Part shown: one piece after another, positions 46,315 through 58,680 of the stretch
Layout of the letters: the number at the start of each line of letters is the position of its first letter
Position numbering within the stretch: position 1 is the first letter of the stretch
From: Mesocentrotus franciscanus
Taxonomy: Eukaryota > Echinodermata > Echinoidea > Camarodonta > Strongylocentrotidae
Assembly (NCBI GenBank): GCA_037976565.1
Contig: CP137683.1
Span: 6,860,321-6,924,320, forward strand
Reading direction: 5' to 3'
Length of the DNA: 64,000 nucleotides
Program-made: the position numbers and the translations under genes
The notes under the pieces: model-generated
The model's input: only the letters and a program-made list of their open reading frames with translations
What the model was told of the DNA's origin: nothing
The model's database searches: none

Positions 46315-46502
46315 TACAGTCCAACCTGTCTATAAAGGTCACCCAAGGGAAACAGAAAAAAGTGGCCACTGTAGACAGGTGGCCTTTCTATAGACAGGTT
46401 CTACAACACACATTTATTTCTTGAGGAGACAAAATGCATGGCCACTATAGACAAGTGGCCTTTATAGAGAGGTGACCATTATTAAAGACAGGTTTTACTG
46501 TA
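46315..46502. mobile_element. GTCTTTATAGACAGG-type repeat, family G
   Basis: tacagtccaacctgtctata to caggttttactgta, colinear with the 8582 copy, with 'ggcc' replacing 'gtc' in the core. Confidence 0.8.
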
Positions 46503-47056
46503 CATACATGTACTGTGAGCTGCAGATATACACATGTATCAATATAATGGCAAATGGATATGAGACAGTTGATAAAGTCAAGGATAGTCTTTTTAACCTT
46601 GCAAACGAGTATAGCCCTATCATGTATACCGGTATGTATAGTTTTCTCCTACATTGATGGGTGAAGGATGATGCGTAGGTGCATGCATTGGTGGATACTT
46701 TACACCCATTTTATTAATTCTTGGGGTTTAAAAACATCATTAAATCCAGCTACTACTTTATCATCCCTTTCCCCTATTTATATCACAGGAACAAACAAAC
46801 AAAAAGAAAAGCAAAACTGATAAAAACTCATTTCCATACACTAGCTGTCACCACAGGGCATTTTGACAAGCAGGTATCGATCAAGCAGCATTTCTCATAC
46901 ACAATAGCAGGGAAAATAAGCCAAAACATAAATTTCATTTAAAGAAAAAAAAAGCATGCTAATATCTCCTGATATATGACTTCAACCTAATGCAGAGCAA
47001 ATATGTAAATGTTTTCAGACAGACAGGGGACCTTTGCAAAATAAGAAAGGAACTAT

Positions 47057-47253
47057 AGCCCCTCTGCACTACTTGTAGCTACATGTACGCGCTCACTCTA
47101 TATAGAAAACAATGCCTAAGCGCTGCGGTGCCGTTGGTCCCCATGATCCTCTTTTTCTTATGTTAATTGAGAGCTGAGTTGATGGGATAACGATCTGTCA
47201 GTGACCACACTAATCCCTCTAATCCCTCCTGGCCAAACTAGTGCAGAGGGGCT
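47057..47253. mobile_element. Short palindromic element, family H
   Basis: Ends agcccctctgcac and gtgcagaggggct, enclosing 'gatcctctttttcttatgtt' and 'aatccctcctggccaaacta'. A relative is at 54851. Confidence 0.8.
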
Positions 47254-49152
47254 TTAAAGAATACAGAGAAAACTGAGATTTACAGAAGAACCAGTAATCC
47301 AGAAAAGAGAAAAAAATATAACAAAACCTTAATACAGAGGAGAGATGAAGATCCATGCACAGCCTAGTCAAAAGGATAGAATAGAATCCCAATACCTCCT
47401 CCCATATGCATACATGCATACCGGTATGCTATATTCTGTAACCTTTACCATGTATTCTATGGCTTACCATGTTTAGAATAAAATGTCTTGCGACTTGCAA
47501 TATTTGTGTGACTCACTACGAGTAACCATTTGCTGTTTTAAATTCTTAATGACCTGAAGAAAAAAACTGCCACCAAAAGTCAATTATGAAAGTTAGCTAT
47601 TGTAAAGCCCTTCATGCATGTAAAATAATGCACTTAGTATTTCATGTAAATGCATGGCCTACACGCAGATAGCCTAAGCTACATACATGTATTCACTGAC
47701 AGTTCTGAGACTTGCTTGTTTTGATGCAAAAAGCAATATGAGATGAGAGAGAGAGGGAGAGAAAGAGAGGGACAAGGCCTAAATGGGTAGCTCCAGAACA
47801 TTGATTAGTGGTTGTCCAATATTTTCATTTCTGCCACTGTCATCGTCGGGTGTTTTTATCTTTCTAATTATTCAGTAATTAAAACTTCATTATTAAATAC
47901 ATCATTACAAATGTGTTTTTGTAATCATCATTTCAAAGTGCTCTTGTAACTTCCAATTTACATCATGCACAAGAGCAGATTTTTGTATTAGGAAAATATA
48001 TAAAATCTAGACAAACCAAAGTGCTACTTGCTTTCTAATATCTTTCCATTTACACATAGATACCAAATCTCTTTTGTTACAAAAACAACTTCTTTTCTTA
48101 AAAAATGAATATTCGTCTCTTTTCTCTACCTGTACTATTTATTCAAGCTCTGTGGAAATACAACTGGTATGGCAGCAGCACAAATGGGTGTTTTTGGATA
48201 CAGGAAAAAGCAAGGGTGAAGCGGAAAATAAAGGACATTTTGGATTTATATCAATCACAACAAACACAAATACTCTATGTCACCTTTCGTAGAACAGCGA
48301 TTTTATAAGGGCCACACTGTTGCATCTCCTGCGGAAGTAACATTGATATTATTGTGCATTTTAAAGGACTACTCTACGATGGAACAGAACGAGAGACAGA
48401 CGGAGTCAGCCACGATTATTTCTATAAAAAGGATTATACCTATCAAAGTCAACCATCAATCTAAAAATATTTTGCCTTGGGTAATATGAATGTTAATATT
48501 ATTGTGCATTTTGTAGAGACTAAACTACAAGAAAACTACAAGAAAACTAGAATGAAGAAGAGTCACTCACAACTCATCGTATGAAAGTTTATGCCTACAG
48601 AATTCCAAAAGCTTTGCTATCATAATGCAGACATTTTTAAGGGTGATATTCAAATCATTCTAGAGGATGAAAAGACTAAACTCTACGAAAATATGAAGGC
48701 GAAAAATGTACACAATTTGCGTACAGAAAAGTTTTTGGCTTGCAAAGCACAACACCTTTCCTCTCTACCTATAAGTGACTTTGTAATGATCAAACAATTA
48801 AATTTTAAGATTCTGTACTCCAGAAGAAACAAGAATCCAAATTCTGGGATAAATTACAGATCAAGATCTTTCTTACTATTAATCTAAAGACTTTGAATTA
48901 TGTAGGAAAGAGTAAATCAAGATTCTACCACATACAGTACATAAGATACGTAACAAATAAATCATAATGTAAAGCTACATCAACAAGAAATTTCTATGAA
49001 ATCGTGAAACTTTTGTACATATTTTGTTATTAAAATAATGTAATACTTGTAGGGTGACGTTAATATCAATATAAGAATAAAAAATAAGTTTATCAACCCA
49101 ACTACTCAGACTGGTATAATGCTAAGAACTGTAACCTTCAGAAAATAATTAG

Positions 49153-49410
49153 ATGGAACTTCGACTGCGCGCAGTCGAAAATGATGCCTCCGGAAACGGA
49201 AGCAATTTATAATATTCAAGTTTGATAGTAATCCATTAACGGGTTGTCAGAATGTCGTGATTACAAGCTATTTTTTCATATACATGGCTCTGCAAGATAA
49301 ATTCCTGTCCTGAGTTTGATAGTAATCCATCTGTCGGTTCTAATTATAATGCATTCCCAAGTTATTTATATGCATACATAATGAGCCCCATGACCTTTGA
49401 CCTTTGATAA
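49153..49410. mobile_element. Decayed relative of the 25177 tandem-repeat element
   Basis: Shares 'agatggaacttcgactgcgc', 'gatgcctccgg', 'gtaatccatct.tcggttcta' and 'gagcccc.tgacctttgacc'. The right end is missing. Confidence 0.75.
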
Positions 49411-49487
49411 AAATACAGCAGTAGACCACTCAAGAGAATAGACAAACTTGTTATGAAATGAAATCAATTAATTCTGACTACTTCTGG

Positions 49488-49866
49488 ACTTAGAGATGGT
49501 ATCCCAATAGGCTGAGTTTAAGTATCTGGGCAGGTGTTAAATTCCATACTTTGTTTAAGTAAAGCTTAGCTTATCTATTAAAGTAAAATGTCTTAACTCG
49601 TATTCAGATCACATTTAAGCATTTTACTTTCAGCAAAATACTGATAAGCATTGTGACATCACACAGTCAATGTCCAATTTACATGTCGCATCAAATGCGC
49701 TATTATAATTGTGGGCAGCTTATGATGACTGCGTATTAAAACCATAAGCTTGCCAATCAAAATACTTAGCAAGAAGCATCAACCGAATACCAAAGTTGGC
49801 TAAATATTTTATCTGAGTAAAATACTCATATTTCTGACCAAAGTATGGAATTGAATACCGGTCCTG
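49488..49866. mobile_element. MITE family A, second copy
   Basis: Shares 'ggaattgaataccgg', 'gcattgtgacatcacacagtca' in part, and 'gccaatcaaaata' with 40740-41212, in inverted order. The left end is less certain. Confidence 0.75.
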
Positions 49867-49918
49867 ATTAATCCACGGATTAATAAAACAACATCATATA
49901 AATTTAATTACCACTCAC

Positions 49919-50137
49919 CATTACCACGCCTTTGATTTCAGTCATGAACTCCACAGAGAGGTTCTTGGCCTCGCTGGCCGTGAAGTTAAGAAGATCCCTG
50001 AATGCGTTGTTGAGAAGAGGGACAAGGTCTTCCTGGATCGCCCCACAGTCAACATGGAAGAGTCCGTTCTGAGTCACAAAGCTGCGGTCCGCATTCTTCA
50101 CTTGCTCGCACCAGTCACGGATTTCACCTAGTTTGGT
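49919..50137 (-). CDS. Dynein-like gene, exon 16 (tail)
   Basis: 73 codons, phase 0: TKLGEIRDWCEQVKNADRSF..., GLFHVDCGAIQEDLVPLLNN. 'G...VDC..I...L.P.L' recalls the dynein heavy-chain tail. Acceptor cttcccag, donor gtgagt. Confidence 0.93.
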
Positions 50138-50281
50138 CTGGGAAGATTTTTTTTTAAAGTAGAATGGAAGAGATTCAATTTTTCAACCTTGACCAGATAC
50201 TCATTTCATTTTAGGAGTATTTGCATATCAGAATGTAATATAATATTTAATGACCACAATTTAATACAACTTAAATATGTA

Positions 50282-50371
50282 TACAGTCAAACCTGTCTAT
50301 AGCGACCACCAGAGGGAAACACAAAAAGTGGTCTTTGTAGACAGGTGGTCACTAAAGCAGGTTTGACTGTA
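50282..50371. mobile_element. GTCTTTATAGACAGG-type repeat, family G, short form
   Basis: A 90-bp version with one core unit, tacagtcaaacctgtctata to gcaggtttgactgta. A degenerate member lies near 15058-15225. Confidence 0.78.
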
Positions 50372-51015
50372 CTTGGGTGACGTGAGGGTATTCTCACATT
50401 ATAATAAAAGAATGCATTCTCTGCTGGGCAATAAATCATTCACTGCTTCTGCATCCAGGTCGTGGAACAGTCCTCAATATCTTCTTTCTTGTAACCTCCT
50501 ATCCACTTTCAAAACCCAACGTGCATGTATACCTATTCCACATTGCTTACAACTTGTTACTACCCCAGTCTTTCCCAGGTGAATCATGAACAGATATTCA
50601 GTAGTGCTTCAGTCTCAACAGTGCCTTTGATTATAGGCAAATAGATATAGGTGCTCTACAAATTCATGGATTGGATTGGTAATATTATACTGTATGACTG
50701 AATCTTCATTTTGTTAAAGTCCGTTGACAGTCTGACAATGACTCAAATGTTGCCAACTGAGGAGAAACTACAGCTCCCCAACTGTCACTGAGAATTATAT
50801 TCACACTAAGGTATGAATATAAAAATATCATGAAAACTACAATAAGTGGGGAGAATTATTTAAAAAAGAAAAGACATGCAATGAGACTGTCACTGATCTT
50901 ACTGTTTCACTTCCCATCTAATTTATATCTAAAATTATATAGTATTCTTAAACAATTGTCTCAAGTGTACTCATCTTATCTTAAATATATATACAAAGGA
51001 ACAAACTAGACCCAC

Positions 51016-51190
51016 CTCTATGGTGTATGCCTGTGCCCTCTTCCATTGCATGACAGCATCCTTGTTCCACTTGCGAGCAAAGCGGTGGATTTCAGCAAGC
51101 CAGGAATGGTCTTCACTGAAACTGTCGATTTCTTCTAAGGCCGATGTGATGATCTCTGTTTCTAGCTCTCTAGCTGATGATATCTCCTCA
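51016..51190 (-). CDS. Dynein-like gene, exon 15 (tail)
   Basis: EEISSARELETEIITSALEE... RFARKWNKDAVMQWKRAQAY. Acceptor gtatttcag, donor gtgggt, phase 0 at the 3' end. Confidence 0.92.
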
Positions 51191-51637
51191 CTGAAATACA
51201 ACCAAAAAAAGAAATCAGTTGATTGACTGATCAATTGGTCAATTCAAAGATACTTTGATCTGAATGATGATTTATTTAAACACACTTTTATATACAGTAC
51301 ATGAATATGTCATTCTGGCCCTCAAATATTGTATAGTGACATAAACTATTGATTCCAACTCCTATTTTTTTTTTAATAGAACAATTTCAAATCAATTGCA
51401 AACTAAATTCAGGACATGCATATACAGAGAATTATCTTTTTACTTTTTTATTTATCAATTACTTTGATATGCAAATACTTCCATATGTAAGGTAAAAAAG
51501 GAAACCAAAACAGAACAAAAATAATGTATCATACACAAACAGGTAGTGTCATGCCATCCATTCAGACTGGTTACCAAATTTTAAGTCTTTCACAGACCTC
51601 ACACATACACACTCATGTCCAAATAAATGATACTCAC

Positions 51638-51794
51638 TCTGCCAATAGTCTATCTGCCAGACTCCCTTCAGTGAGCGGGTTGTACTGTCCAACCATGCGC
51701 TCTCCAACTACCACATAGTCCTCCTGGAGGTCGGTCTTCTTGCAGAGTTCGGGGGTCGCGACCCCTAGGTTGTCAGACTCCTTCCTGGGAGTTT
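51638..51794 (-). CDS. Dynein-like gene, exon 14 (tail)
   Basis: 51 codons: TPRKESDNLGVATPELCKK... GERMVGQYNPLTEGSLADRL. Acceptor tttttgacag, donor gtgagt. It closes phase directly with exon 13, so the open frame at 51945-52140 is not needed between them. Confidence 0.92.
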
Positions 51795-52303
51795 CTGTCA
51801 AAAAGAAAAGAAAAGAACACCACATTATCAGAGATATCAAATACTTCACCATGTGTAGTATACGAGCAAGAATTTTAATTGTTTTCCACTAGAATGACCG
51901 ACTTTATTGCAAATGTAGACAGACATTAATTTTGTTTAATTCATACATATTTGACGAGTGACATGTTGCTCTGACGTAGCTCATAGAAAGTTCCTTGAAG
52001 TCCCCACTCTTAGTAATATTCACATCAAACATGTTGACATATTTCATGAATAAGTTGATCATTTGATGATATACAAAGAATTTAAGATGACAGAGATCTT
52101 CCCAGTTGGTCTCTAGGCTACTCATAAAGATTTCAGCCCGCCTCATGCAATACATGGCAAAATTAATGTAATTTTAGACAGAATTAATTACAATTAAAAC
52201 CACCTGTTTATAAAAACACTTTTCTTGTCACCCTTCAGTGGTCTTTATGAACAGGTCTCCTTGTATCTGTAAATGTAAAAAGAAAAAGGATTGTACCACT
52301 TAC

Positions 52304-52422
52304 TTTGCTCAACCAAGAAAGGTTCCTGGAGTCTTTCTGCTGCTGTAGAAATCAATCTCTGAAGTGAAGCGCCATCTTTAACCGACGATTTAGAAGCTGA
52401 TCGTCCTTCGTCTTCATCCTCA
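52304..52422 (-). CDS. Dynein-like gene, exon 13 (acidic and Ser-rich tail segment)
   Basis: EDEDEGRSASKSSVKDGASL then QRLISTAAERLQEPFLVEQ. Acceptor ctgttgtag, donor gtaagt. The acidic/serine start is probably a surface loop. Confidence 0.9.
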
Positions 52423-52460
52423 CTACAACAGAACATAGAAAGAACTTAGTACCATGTACT

Positions 52461-52608
52461 GGGGGCGTTTCACAAAACTTGTCATCAGTGACAAAATGAC
52501 AGTTTGTGTTATAAGCTACTGAAATCCTTGCTTCTGATTGATTATCAGCAGATTTGTCACTGATTTTTGTCTTTTGTCTTTGAAAAAAGGCTTTGTGAAA
52601 CACCCCCC
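52461..52608. mobile_element. Palindromic mini-element (GGGGGCGTTTCACAAA)
   Basis: Ends gggggcgtttcacaaa and tttgtgaaacacccccc, with 'gtcatcagtgacaaaat' and 'atcagcagatttgtcactga' as inner arms. Confidence 0.85.
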
Positions 52609-52911
52609 TGGAAATGATAATAATATTTTGGGGTTTCATAGAACTGTACAAGTACACATATGATGTCTCGTATTCAAGCTTGCCCGCACGCAGCGTATGC
52701 AAGATTAAAGGGCAATCCAACCTTTGTAATAAGTTCATTTGTATGAAAGCAGATAAATAAGATGAACAGAACGGCGAAAGTTTGACATAAATCGGACATA
52801 TAATGAAAGAGTTATGAATGTTTGAAAAATGAAATCACTAAAGTCTATGTGCTTTAACAAGTGATTGGAGGACTTTAGATAAACAATCAATTGCACCTCT
52901 TCCTAAGACTA

Positions 52912-53068
52912 GAGCCCGTTGCACAAAACTTACCATTGATGGTAACTTTGCTATCAACGGTAACTACCATGGAAACCTTGATTTTGATTGGCTGTTGAGC
53001 CCTGTTACCATGGTATTTGCCATTGATGGCAAAGTTACCATCAATAGTAAGTTTTATGCAACAGGGCC
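52912..53068. mobile_element. Palindromic mini-element (GAGCCCGTTGCACAAA)
   Basis: Arms 'aacttaccattgatggtaac' and 'gttaccatcaatagtaagtt', with outer ends gcccgttgcacaaa and tatgcaacagggcc. Confidence 0.88.
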
Positions 53069-53115
53069 AAGGTCTAGGTATTTTTTAAAAGGTGATAACA
53101 TAAAGAAAACCTTAC

Positions 53116-53272
53116 TCTTTCTGGAAGAGTCTTTCTCGCTGGTTTCCAACCCATCCAGCTGTCACCTCCTCAATAGGCCTGGCTGCATCACTGATGATGT
53201 CTGCTAGCTTGGTGAGGATTGCATCAACCGTATCCAAGAACATTTGCTTGGATGGGTACAGAATCAACGACC
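53116..53272 (-). CDS. Dynein-like gene, exon 12 (tail, DHC_N1)
   Basis: SLILYPSKQMFLDTVDAIL... then ADIISDAARPIEEVTAGWVG. 'Y.P....F......I...' is typical of the dynein tail. Acceptor tcttccag, donor gtaagg. Confidence 0.92.
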
Positions 53273-53576
53273 CTGGAAGAGAATCAAGATGAACATCACA
53301 ATGAATGGCCAGAATTCAAGTAAGGAGGTTGGAACTTAAACCATAACCTAAAGCAAGGTGTGGTTTAAACCTCTTTAAAATACATATAGTGTATACAACC
53401 GTGTATACACTTTATATATAGCGTTGTTTTATTACGTTGTTATATATACACGTTGTTATATAGCGTGTGTATAAGTTGTTATATGAACACTGTTGTTTAT
53501 TGGACAAGATGAAACATGTGTCCTGCACTTTAATACGGAGGTTTAAAGTTAAACGCATCTCTCTTGCCCCCTTTTC

Positions 53577-53578
<2 letters not shown>

Positions 53579-53617
<39 letters not shown>

Positions 53618-53812
53618 CTCACAATCTCTCTCACTTCTCTCAAATATATCTTCTCTATAGTTCTCCCTCTCTCTCTCTCTCTCTCTCTATTTTCCTGCTG
53701 TCACTCTCTGCCTTTCTTTCTATCTCTTAATCAACATTCTCTCTCTCTCTCTCCTCACAATATCCCTCACTTCTCTCATATATATCTTATCTATAGTTCT
53801 CTCTCTCTCTGT

Positions 53813-53856
<44 letters not shown>

Positions 53857-53930
53857 ACAATCTCTCTCACTTCTCTCATATATATCTTCTCTATAGTTTT
53901 TTTTTTTCTCTCTCTCTCTCCATTTTCCTG
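53579..53930. repeat. CT-rich microsatellite with ~100-140-bp higher-order units
   Basis: (CT)n interspersed with 'cacaatctctctcacttctc' and 'atatcttctctatagttctc', recurring at about 53620, 53757 and 53857. A further CT run is at 54027-54046. Confidence 0.95.
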
Positions 53931-54061
53931 CTGTCACTCTCTGCAATTCTTTCCATCTCTCATCAACATAAGCAAACACAAGCCTCTCAGCCCTTCACAA
54001 TACCCTCTCCTCGTTCACCATGCATTTCTCTCTCTCTCTCTCTCCATCTCTCCAATCTTAC

Positions 54062-54225
54062 CTTTACTCGTAAAGTTTAGTTTGGCCCTGTAGAGGGCTT
54101 CCCGGGGTGCATCGATGCTGCCTACCATGGTGTGCCTTACGAAGGTACAGATGTTGTACCGGCTCAAAGCAAGAAGATGGCAAACTAGGATCTGATCAAT
54201 CAGCAGAACAAAGTTCCCAAGACGC
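54062..54225 (-). CDS. Dynein-like gene, exon 11 (tail, DHC_N1)
   Basis: 54 codons: RLGNFVLLIDQILVCHLLAL followed by SRYNICTFVRH and an Ala/Arg-rich helix. Acceptor aattgtag, donor gtaaga. A CT-rich repeat fills the intron on its 3' side. Confidence 0.93.
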
Positions 54226-54850
54226 CTACAATTGGTAAAACAGACAATGCATTCATTTCTTTTTTTTTAAACTGTATAAATACATGTACTTCAACAATGA
54301 GATTTGTACTACTTCTAAAGTTTTGTAAACTGATTAAAAGCAACTGCCTCAGCTACATCAACAACAAACAAAAACAAAAAATATTTAAAAAAAATAAAAT
54401 AAATGGCAAGTTGGATTGAAAAGAAATCAGCTGCTAGCAACAAAGACTCCATACTGATTTATACTTGTGTCAAAAGATACAAAAATGTGACACACACTAC
54501 ACATTGGTTGTTTTATTTGCTGTTGCATTTTAAAGGGATATATTCTAGCGTCATGTGCACAGCTCAATGCGAGGATGAATGGTGGTCTTAGCTTACAAGT
54601 ATGTTAAGGCCTGTTGTACACTAATATACAAGTAAATGTGGGTAGCCTGTGTAGTAACAATAAAATGAACCAACAATTTTGATCTAGAATATATACTGTA
54701 AAACAGGAGGCTTGCAGAATGCACTTGAAATTATATTTCCAATAATTTGTTGACCAAAAAGGTTGTGCACCTGACAGGTAGGGGGTTACTAATCAATTTA
54801 GAAGAGGGGTATTGGACCATCTTTGCTGAGAAGTTGGCCCAGATATTTAA

Positions 54851-55037
54851 AGCCCCACTGCACTGCTTGTAGCTACTTGCTCCCTCTATATAGAAAACAA
54901 TGCCTAAGCGGTGCCCGTTGGCCCCATGATCCTCTTTTTCTTATGTTAATTGAGAGCTGAGTTGATGAGATAACCACCTGTCAGTGACCACGCTGGGAGG
55001 TCTAATCCCTCCTGGCCAAACTAGTGCAGACAGGCTT
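54851..55037. mobile_element. Short palindromic element, family H
   Basis: Same inner sequence as the copy at 47057, with ends agccccactgcac and gtgcagacaggct; TTAA lies on both sides. Confidence 0.8.
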
Positions 55038-55323
55038 TTAAAAAAAATTAATACAAGAATGTCCCCCTCTATAAATGCCCTTCTGCGCACAGCCACTAGG
55101 ACAACATGAGATGGCTTGGACAAAATTAGAAAGTTGGCAATCAAGTCATTTAAAAAACAATAACTCAAGTAATTTTCAAAATTAAACTTTTGATATCAAT
55201 ACAAAAAATATATACCTTCAAAAGTTTGAGCTGTTCAGCTAAACATCCAAAGTGGAACTTTCAAACATATATATCACCAAATATATCACCAAAACAATTT
55301 GAACTTTCATGATGATAACTCAC

Positions 55324-55404
55324 TTAGTTTCATTTTGTGCTTTCAGTAGATTAGCTTCCCTCTGTTCTTTCTTCTGTCTCTGCACAAACAGTGACTCCTT
55401 GGAA
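55324..55404 (-). CDS. Dynein-like gene, exon 10 (charged helix)
   Basis: SKESLFVQRQKKEQREANLL..., likely a charged helix. Acceptor ctctag, donor gtgagt. The acceptor region is tandemly duplicated upstream (55401-55535). Confidence 0.9.
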
Positions 55405-55535
55405 CTAGAGTTTAGGGGGGAAAAAAGGAGGGAAGAAAGTAGAAATCTCACCTAATTGTTTAGATGCACAACTAGAGTTTAGGGGGGGGGGGAGAAGAAA
55501 GTAGAAATCTCACCTAACTATTTAGATGCACAAGT
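55401..55535. repeat. Tandem duplication of the exon 10 acceptor region
   Basis: Two units of about 65-70 bp share 'aactagagtttaggggggg', 'gaagaaagtagaaatctcac' and 'tttagatgcaca'. Each carries its own candidate AG acceptor on the minus strand. Confidence 0.8.
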
Positions 55536-55768
55536 AAAATTTGTGCATCTCGTATCACATCCAAAAGGAATATTTACCTGTAACAGTTATGATGTCTAGA
55601 GTTCAGACATCTTCCTCAGAGGCGAATTAGCTGACTGAAGTAAGCCGCCAATTTCCTGATCGCCAGTGGTTGTCGTTTTGGCGATTACTGCATCGTATAT
55701 CATCATTACAACCATCCTGATTAAACTCTTTCATAATGTGTGCACCTCTTTTTTTAATTCACTCTCCA

Positions 55769-56066
55769 GGGGAGTGTTTCACAAAGACTAAGGTTGACTT
55801 TAAGTTGGACTTAAGTATGGCAGGCCATTCATGCCATGGGTTGCTATCACCATTGGTCTCTAAATTATAATCTTTAGATAATATTTTTCATTCAATAATG
55901 AACCTTTAAAAAAATGTAAATTCTGTAGATTCGAGACCACGATTTGTACGTCCCTTGAGAGACAAATGCCAGTAAATGGTAAGAGCAAACAGTGGCATGA
56001 ATGGCCTGCCATACAGTGTACTTAAGTCCAACTTAAAGTCGATCTTAGTCTTTGTGAAACACCCCC
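55769..56066. mobile_element. Palindromic MITE, family B
   Basis: GGGGAGTGTTTCACAAAGAC at the left end and its complement at the right, with the same arms as the 7997 copy. It lies in the intron between exons 9 and 10. Confidence 0.9.
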
Positions 56067-56694
56067 ATATCCCACACAAATATAATCTCCGGGTATTGTA
56101 TTTATCATGGGATAGATATACTAAAGGCTTCAAGAATATTCAACTGCTTTCAATGAAAGATTAATTTCTACCAGTGTCAATAGGGTTAAAATGGAGGTAA
56201 TAAAGATGGGAATGGGTAATTTTGCAAAGCCATTGTGATGCACAAAGCGATTCTTTTAGTGAAATGGTGCCTACAGTTTTGTACAAAATTGCATGTGCGG
56301 CAAACGAGCGACCACGCAGAAATGCGAAGAAAGCAAGTGTTAAACTGTACACCATAGTTATTTTTTTCAATTGAAAGCCCCACAGAAAGGGATCCATATC
56401 TTCCTTCAATACCTGGAACCACTGAAAACATTTTATATACTTGAATCCGAAATCTTAAATCATACTCTAGCGGACTATCCACAGGTACAAACTTAAGAGA
56501 ATATGTAGGTACATGTACACCTTTCTCTTGTAGGTGTGTCTCTCAGACTACAGTTATGTCTTTTAATGATTTGTATTCCTACGTGTTATGGGAACTTACA
56601 TGTAGTTGAAAACGGCAGATTAATGTCAGCAAACCTACTTTGTATTTCAGATAACTGATTAGAAGTCACAACATAATACTTCATGAATACTCAC

Positions 56695-56787
56695 AATAGG
56701 GCTTTGTCCTTCTTGGTCTGTTGTTTGCAGAAGTCCAGCATCTCATAGGAGTCCTCACAGGCTTTGTCCAATATCAATTTCAAAAAG
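56695..56787 (-). CDS. Dynein-like gene, exon 9 (tail)
   Basis: FLKLILDKACEDSYEMLDFC then KQQTKKDKAL. Acceptor ttgtag, donor gtgagt. It joins exon 10 through a split Phe codon. Helical, Lys-rich. Confidence 0.9.
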
Positions 56788-57398
56788 CTACAAATAAGAG
56801 AACAATATTAGAGAACAAATTTTTAAAAATTCTTTACAACAATTGAAACTTCTCCCAGGAAGCTTAACATTCAAAGCTATTGTCCTAATCGCAGAATGAT
56901 GAATATTAATAAGTCAGAATTCGTCAGGAGAGCTGAGGAATTCATTTCCAGTTGTGCCATATGGACCAATGATGGCCTGGTGATAGTGCTGCTGCCCAGC
57001 AAGCAGTAGATGGCAGTTTCAAAATCCCACTGGTTCCAAGATTGTTTTCTGAATTGTTTTCAATTAAAAGATCGAGCACGCGAAAAAAAAAGAAAAAAAA
57101 ATTCTTTACAACAATTAATAGAACAATAACTAAATAACAACAATGATATTCAACTTTATATTAGTGTATGCCATATATAAAGGTACAAGTGTACCAATAA
57201 CCAAGAACAAGAAAATCACCAGATTTAATAGTTCTAAAAAGAAGTTGATACAGAAAGTATTTTGAGCAATGTCTCCTAAATGTACTCAGAAAACAGGGAA
57301 ATACAAGAGGAAGTTTTCTCTTGTAATATGTCCAATGCAAATAAACATGCCTGATTAAAGTTGACTTGCCTATATATATCATGAATCAAAGGACTTAC

Positions 57399-57482
57399 TG
57401 AAAGAACTTGTTGAGGATCTGCTGGCCAGCTTTGTACATCATCTTAGTCCTGTGTTCAAATTCAGGTAGTGTGAAGCAATGG
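57399..57482 (-). CDS. Dynein-like gene, exon 8 (tail)
   Basis: 27 codons, HCFTLPEFEHRTKMMYKAGQ..., phase-consistent with exons 7 and 9. Acceptor tttctcag, donor gtaagt. Confidence 0.9.
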
Positions 57483-58521
57483 CTGAGAAACAAAAAAGGA
57501 CAGATTACGGAGTTTAGTCAGTCAGCAATATAGCTCAACATTGCACATGAATTTCAATAGAAATGGAAACACACGTTTCCTACATTCATTGTTTGTTTGT
57601 TTTTGTTTGTTTGATTTTATTTTTGCATTTTTCAACATGATAAAAAGTAATACCCAACTAGGTACATATATATACAATCATATCATAACATAAATCAATT
57701 AATTATACCTTTAAAAAAAAACATAATGGACAAATCATTTCAAAATTGGAAAATGCAGGAGACCACCATCTTAAGTGATTGAATACAGATAAAATGGATG
57801 GAATTATTTTTTACATGATAAAAGCCTGCTGATTTGTAACACATATGCCAAGGGAAAAAAATAGGTTGACTATAAATGTTAAGGTGAGTCCTTCACTCAT
57901 AGATATTCTATGACAAAATATGCCTTCAGGACTGGAAACCTCTTGAAATTCAATCTTGCCATGTTTGACAAATTTTCTGTGATTGTATGATACTTGTACC
58001 TGCGACAAGTTCTCCTGGTCAATTTCTACACTAACTTAATTCTTAACTGAAACCTTGGACCAAACATTATACCTAACCGAAAAAAAAACGTTACTCTTCA
58101 TCTAACCTACACCCATTTGCGACCCTATCCCTAACCTACCTTTGACAAAGTAAGGCCCAGAACGATTGGCACAGAAGCGAATGTCAGGTCACCTTTGCTA
58201 TCTTTAATATTAAGCATTACATATTCTGTATTGTCATTGTACACACTCTCAGATTGAAGTCTGCGTTTTCTCACCTCCATTTATTATTCCTCATATCGTG
58301 GAGAGTCAAAGAGTTGCCAATTTGTGTTTGATTGATTGCACCTTCAAAAATTGACATCTTTCTTATTTCTAGTCGGTTTTTGCTCAAACTTTCATTGACA
58401 TGTTTTTCTCATTTGTCTGCTTCTATAAAGCCAACTTAAGTATCAGGGTGGACTTCCCCTTTAAGAATACATTTATCATATACTACAATAAAACGATGAA
58501 GAATAATAGAGGCCAACTTAC

Positions 58522-58680
58522 TCGAGCTCCAGGGGGAGAAAGCGTACGGTACCTAGCTCTTGGAGGAGCTTGGAGATCTGAATGGAAGCAGCTCCAAACC
58601 CTGGTACAGCCAGGAGGAGACTCTCATGGACCTTCTTCCTGATGTTACAGAACTCCTGGTGCTTCTGACCAGACCTCCAT
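58522..58680 (-). CDS. Dynein-like gene, exon 7 (tail)
   Basis: Continues exon 6 across a split Arg codon as RWRSGQKHQEFCNIRKKV..., ending RFLPLELE/D. Acceptor gttgtag, donor gtaagt. The pairing ...KLFN-RWRS matches the 'K.F..W' tail motif of dyneins. Confidence 0.93.

Larger units (their letters stand above)
45456..49918. other. 4.5-kb intron between exons 16 and 17
   Basis: Holds a GTGGTCTTTATAGACAGG-type repeat (46315-46502), a short palindromic element (47057-47253), a decayed tandem-element piece (49153-49410) and a MITE (49488-49866). The rest, including plus-strand open frames at 48105-48887, shows no recognisable coding signal. Confidence 0.7.

Noticed and set aside
48105..48887. Plus-strand open frames of 67-98 codons
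   Set aside because: AT-rich, unlinked to splice signals or any family I recognise; probably chance.
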